This document shows, piece after piece, positions 62,405-64,000 of a stretch of DNA of 64,000 nt. Source of the DNA: Filimonas effusa. GTDB taxonomy: Bacteria; Bacteroidota; Bacteroidia; Chitinophagales; Chitinophagaceae. Position 1 is the stretch's first letter. Every line of letters begins with the position of its first letter. The notes under the pieces are model-generated. The model did no database searches and had not been told where the DNA came from. It was given only the letters and a program-made list of their open reading frames with translations. Location of the stretch: assembly GCF_004118675.1 (NCBI RefSeq), contig NZ_SDHZ01000001.1, positions 1,612,001 to 1,676,000 of the forward strand. Reading direction: 5' to 3'. The position numbers and the translations under genes are program-made.

Positions 62405-62803
62405 ATGCGATTCATACCTACAAAGATCCATGGCATATTGGATTACATTATGGGCGTCATCCTGGTAACACCCTGGATCTCTTATTACGAAGGTGTTCCA
62501 AAGCTACTGCCTTCGTTGGCAGGTTTATTCATTCTCGTCTATAGTCTTATTACTGATTATGAATTGGGTTTTGTTAAACTAATATCAATGAAAACCCACC
62601 TGGTATTCGATTTCATTATCGGTGCACTGCTGATTGTATCACCATGGCTCTTTAACTTCTCCGACGCTCTTATCGCGCCATTTGTAATTGCAGGATCAGT
62701 AACCCTGGTGGTAACATTGCTTACCAAACCCAAACCCTCCGATAAACCAACAGAAGCCCAGGCAAACCATTCCCGTGAAATGAAAGGCGCCAATATCCGG
62801 TAA
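62405..62803 (+). CDS. SPW-repeat membrane protein
   Basis: 132 residues with two similar halves, each with a helix pair: KIHGILDYIMGVILVTPWIS and KTHLVFDFIIGALLIVSPWL, which are the SPW-type repeats. About four membrane helices, with a hydrophilic tail (KPSDKPTEAQANHSRE). The function is unknown. It is divergent from glgX with a gap of about 107 bases. Confidence 0.88.
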   Translation: MRFIPTKIHGILDYIMGVILVTPWISYYEGVPKLLPSLAGLFILVYSLITDYELGFVKLISMKTHLVFDFIIGALLIVSPWLFNFSDALIAPFVIAGSVTLVVTLLTKPKPSDKPTEAQANHSREMKGANIR

Positions 62804-62889
62804 ACATGATTGAAACTTGTATTCAATCCGGGAACAGTGAAGTTGATGAACAAAAAAGCATTCCTTTGCACCTATAAAGCAAGCAGTGT

Positions 62890-63327
62890 ATGCCATCAAA
62901 CCGCATCCCGGATAATATCTGGAACTTCATCAGCCAGCAGCATGTAGTAGCTGTAACAGCATCAGCTGCAGGAGAGCTATGGAGTGCATGCCTCTTTTAC
63001 GCCCCTCACAACAAAACGCAAACGTTATATGTATTAACGGAAGAAACAACCCGCCATGCCCGGTTGATGCTTGAAAATAACATCATCAGCGGCACCATTC
63101 ATAATAACACCCGCGAAGCAAAACAAATTCAGGGTATACAGTTCAAAGGCTTCATTACCAAGCTGAACGATCCTGAAATGTTTGCTGCCCGTGAATACTA
63201 TCAGCAACAGTTCCGCATTGCTTCATCACTGCCACCACACCCGGTTTGGAAAATAACCATGACGGAGATCAAATTCACTGATAACACAGAAACTTTCGGT
63301 AGTAAATATTACTGGAACCCGGAGTAA
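62890..63327 (+). CDS. FMN-binding split-barrel protein (YhbP/PNPOx-like)
   Basis: 145 residues: IWNFISQQHVVAVTASAAGE near 10-30, LYVLTEETTRHARLM near 52-66 and VWKITMTEIKFTDNTETFG near 120 follow the pyridoxamine-phosphate-oxidase-like split barrel of E. coli YhbP. Cofactor and substrate unknown. A bidirectional terminator follows. Confidence 0.8.
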   Translation: MPSNRIPDNIWNFISQQHVVAVTASAAGELWSACLFYAPHNKTQTLYVLTEETTRHARLMLENNIISGTIHNNTREAKQIQGIQFKGFITKLNDPEMFAAREYYQQQFRIASSLPPHPVWKITMTEIKFTDNTETFGSKYYWNPE

Positions 63328-63330
63328 ATA

Positions 63331-63360
63331 AAAAAGGCGGCACAATTGATGCCGCCTTTC
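63331..63360. terminator. Bidirectional terminator between the split-barrel gene and the reductase
   Basis: AAAGGCGGCA / TGCCGCCTTT with A-run upstream and T-run downstream; serves the two convergent genes. Confidence 0.88.
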
Positions 63361-63373
63361 AGGGGATAAGTTA

Positions 63374-64000
63374 TTATTTGCTGGCTTCATTCAATTGCGC
63401 CAGATCCTGGTCGTCTAACACCAGTTCCGTAGCAGCAAATAAAGCCTGAAGTTGCTCCGTGCTTGTAGCGCTAACGATGGGAGCCCCTATATTAGGCTGA
63501 GCCAGTAACCATGCCAATGCCACACTGGTAAGTGCAGCCTCATGCTTCGCAGCTACCGCATCCAGTGCATTTAAAACGCCCAGTCCTTTTTCATTGAGAT
63601 ATTTTTTTGAAGCACCGCCACGTTTGCTTTTACCAAGATCTTCTATAGAACGGTATTTCCCCGACAGGAAACCCGAAGCAAGCGACCAGTAAGGAAATAC
63701 GGTCAGATTATACTTTGCGGCCAGCGGCGCGTACTCCAATTCATATTTAGCGCGCTCTACCAGGTTGTAATGTGGCTGCAAAGCCTGGTACCTGGGTAAA
63801 CCCTCCTTTTCAGCCAGCTCTATCGACGCTGTAAGCCTCGCAGGAGATAAATTGGAAGCCGCAACATAACGCACCTTACCCGCTTTGATAATTTCGTCAT
63901 AAGCCGATAAGGTTTCCTCTACAGGCGTTTTCTCATCATCAAAATGGGTATAATATAGGTCTATATGATCTGTTTGCAGCCGTTTCAACGACTCATCTAC
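63374..64000 (-). CDS. Aldo/keto reductase, N-terminus cut by window
   Basis: The frame is open to the right edge, so the start is missing. At least 208 residues remain and cover most of the TIM barrel: LKRLQTDHIDLYYTHFDD, VRYVAASNLSPARL and LAWLLAQPNIGAPIVSATST, the C-terminal cofactor-binding part of the YajO/Tas-type AKR group. The catalytic Tyr-Lys part lies in the missing N-terminal half. Substrate unknown. Confidence 0.9.
   Translation of the reverse strand, partial: VDESLKRLQTDHIDLYYTHFDDEKTPVEETLSAYDEIIKAGKVRYVAASNLSPARLTASIELAEKEGLPRYQALQPHYNLVERAKYELEYAPLAAKYNLTVFPYWSLASGFLSGKYRSIEDLGKSKRGGASKKYLNEKGLGVLNALDAVAAKHEAALTSVALAWLLAQPNIGAPIVSATSTEQLQALFAATELVLDDQDLAQLNEASK

Overview
The window looks like a Bacteroidota chromosome, most likely a Chitinophagaceae-type soil or plant-associated bacterium. 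This rests on several in-sequence signs: promoters of the TTG-N19/20-TAnnTTTG type (before rpmE2, the tRNA-Arg and a TonB receptor), TonB-dependent and carboxypeptidase-regulatory-like outer-membrane proteins, zinc-free type B bL31, lipoprotein glycoside hydrolases, membrane-anchored AraC regulators and weak Shine-Dalgarno signals. The genus is inference. No rRNA, IS element, integrase or CRISPR array is visible.

Layout. 0-8 kb: housekeeping and sugar genes (serA, rpmE2, yajQ, a HAD phosphatase, an arabinofuranosidase/mutarotase pair). 8.5-14.1 kb: a tight operon of rpoN, an NtrC-type activator and two PAS histidine kinases. A receiver-only gene diverges from it, with a candidate sigma-54 promoter and upstream palindrome in front. 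14.8-25 kb: an amidotransferase, surE, a lipid kinase, receivers, an RNA-repair pair (prfH with rtcB), an orphan pfl activase, an AEC permease, an AraC regulator and an ECF sigma factor. 25.2-31 kb: a tripartite RND efflux operon.

31-50 kb is the accessory part and holds two conflict-type modules. The first (32.3-35.7 kb) is a cytosolic DNA/RNA non-specific endonuclease with a large extra C-terminal domain, a cytosolic subtilisin-like protease, and a 76-residue protein with the predicted fold of a subtilase propeptide/inhibitor. The second (43.0-49.2 kb) is a four-gene overlapping operon: EAD-trypsin-like protease, EAD-TIR, SIR2-TIR, and a membrane-anchored nSTAND1 NTPase with a large C-terminal sensor region. 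Its parts match STAND/effector-associated-domain immune systems, but both TIR domains seem to lack the catalytic Glu, leaving SIR2 and the protease as the probable active outputs. Between the modules lie tRNA-Arg(TCT), a GH16 glucanase, a TraB-like protein, a gene remnant, a VF530-family protein and a histidine-rich TonB receptor with a divergent lipoprotein.

50-64 kb returns to ordinary content: an AraC regulator with an outer-membrane receptor, a BNR sialidase, two short-chain dehydrogenases divergent from an HxlR regulator with six GTAAC repeats between them, a nucleoside deaminase, katG, glgX, an SPW-repeat protein, an FMN-binding protein and a cut-off aldo/keto reductase. All product calls come from reading motifs by eye; no database search was run.
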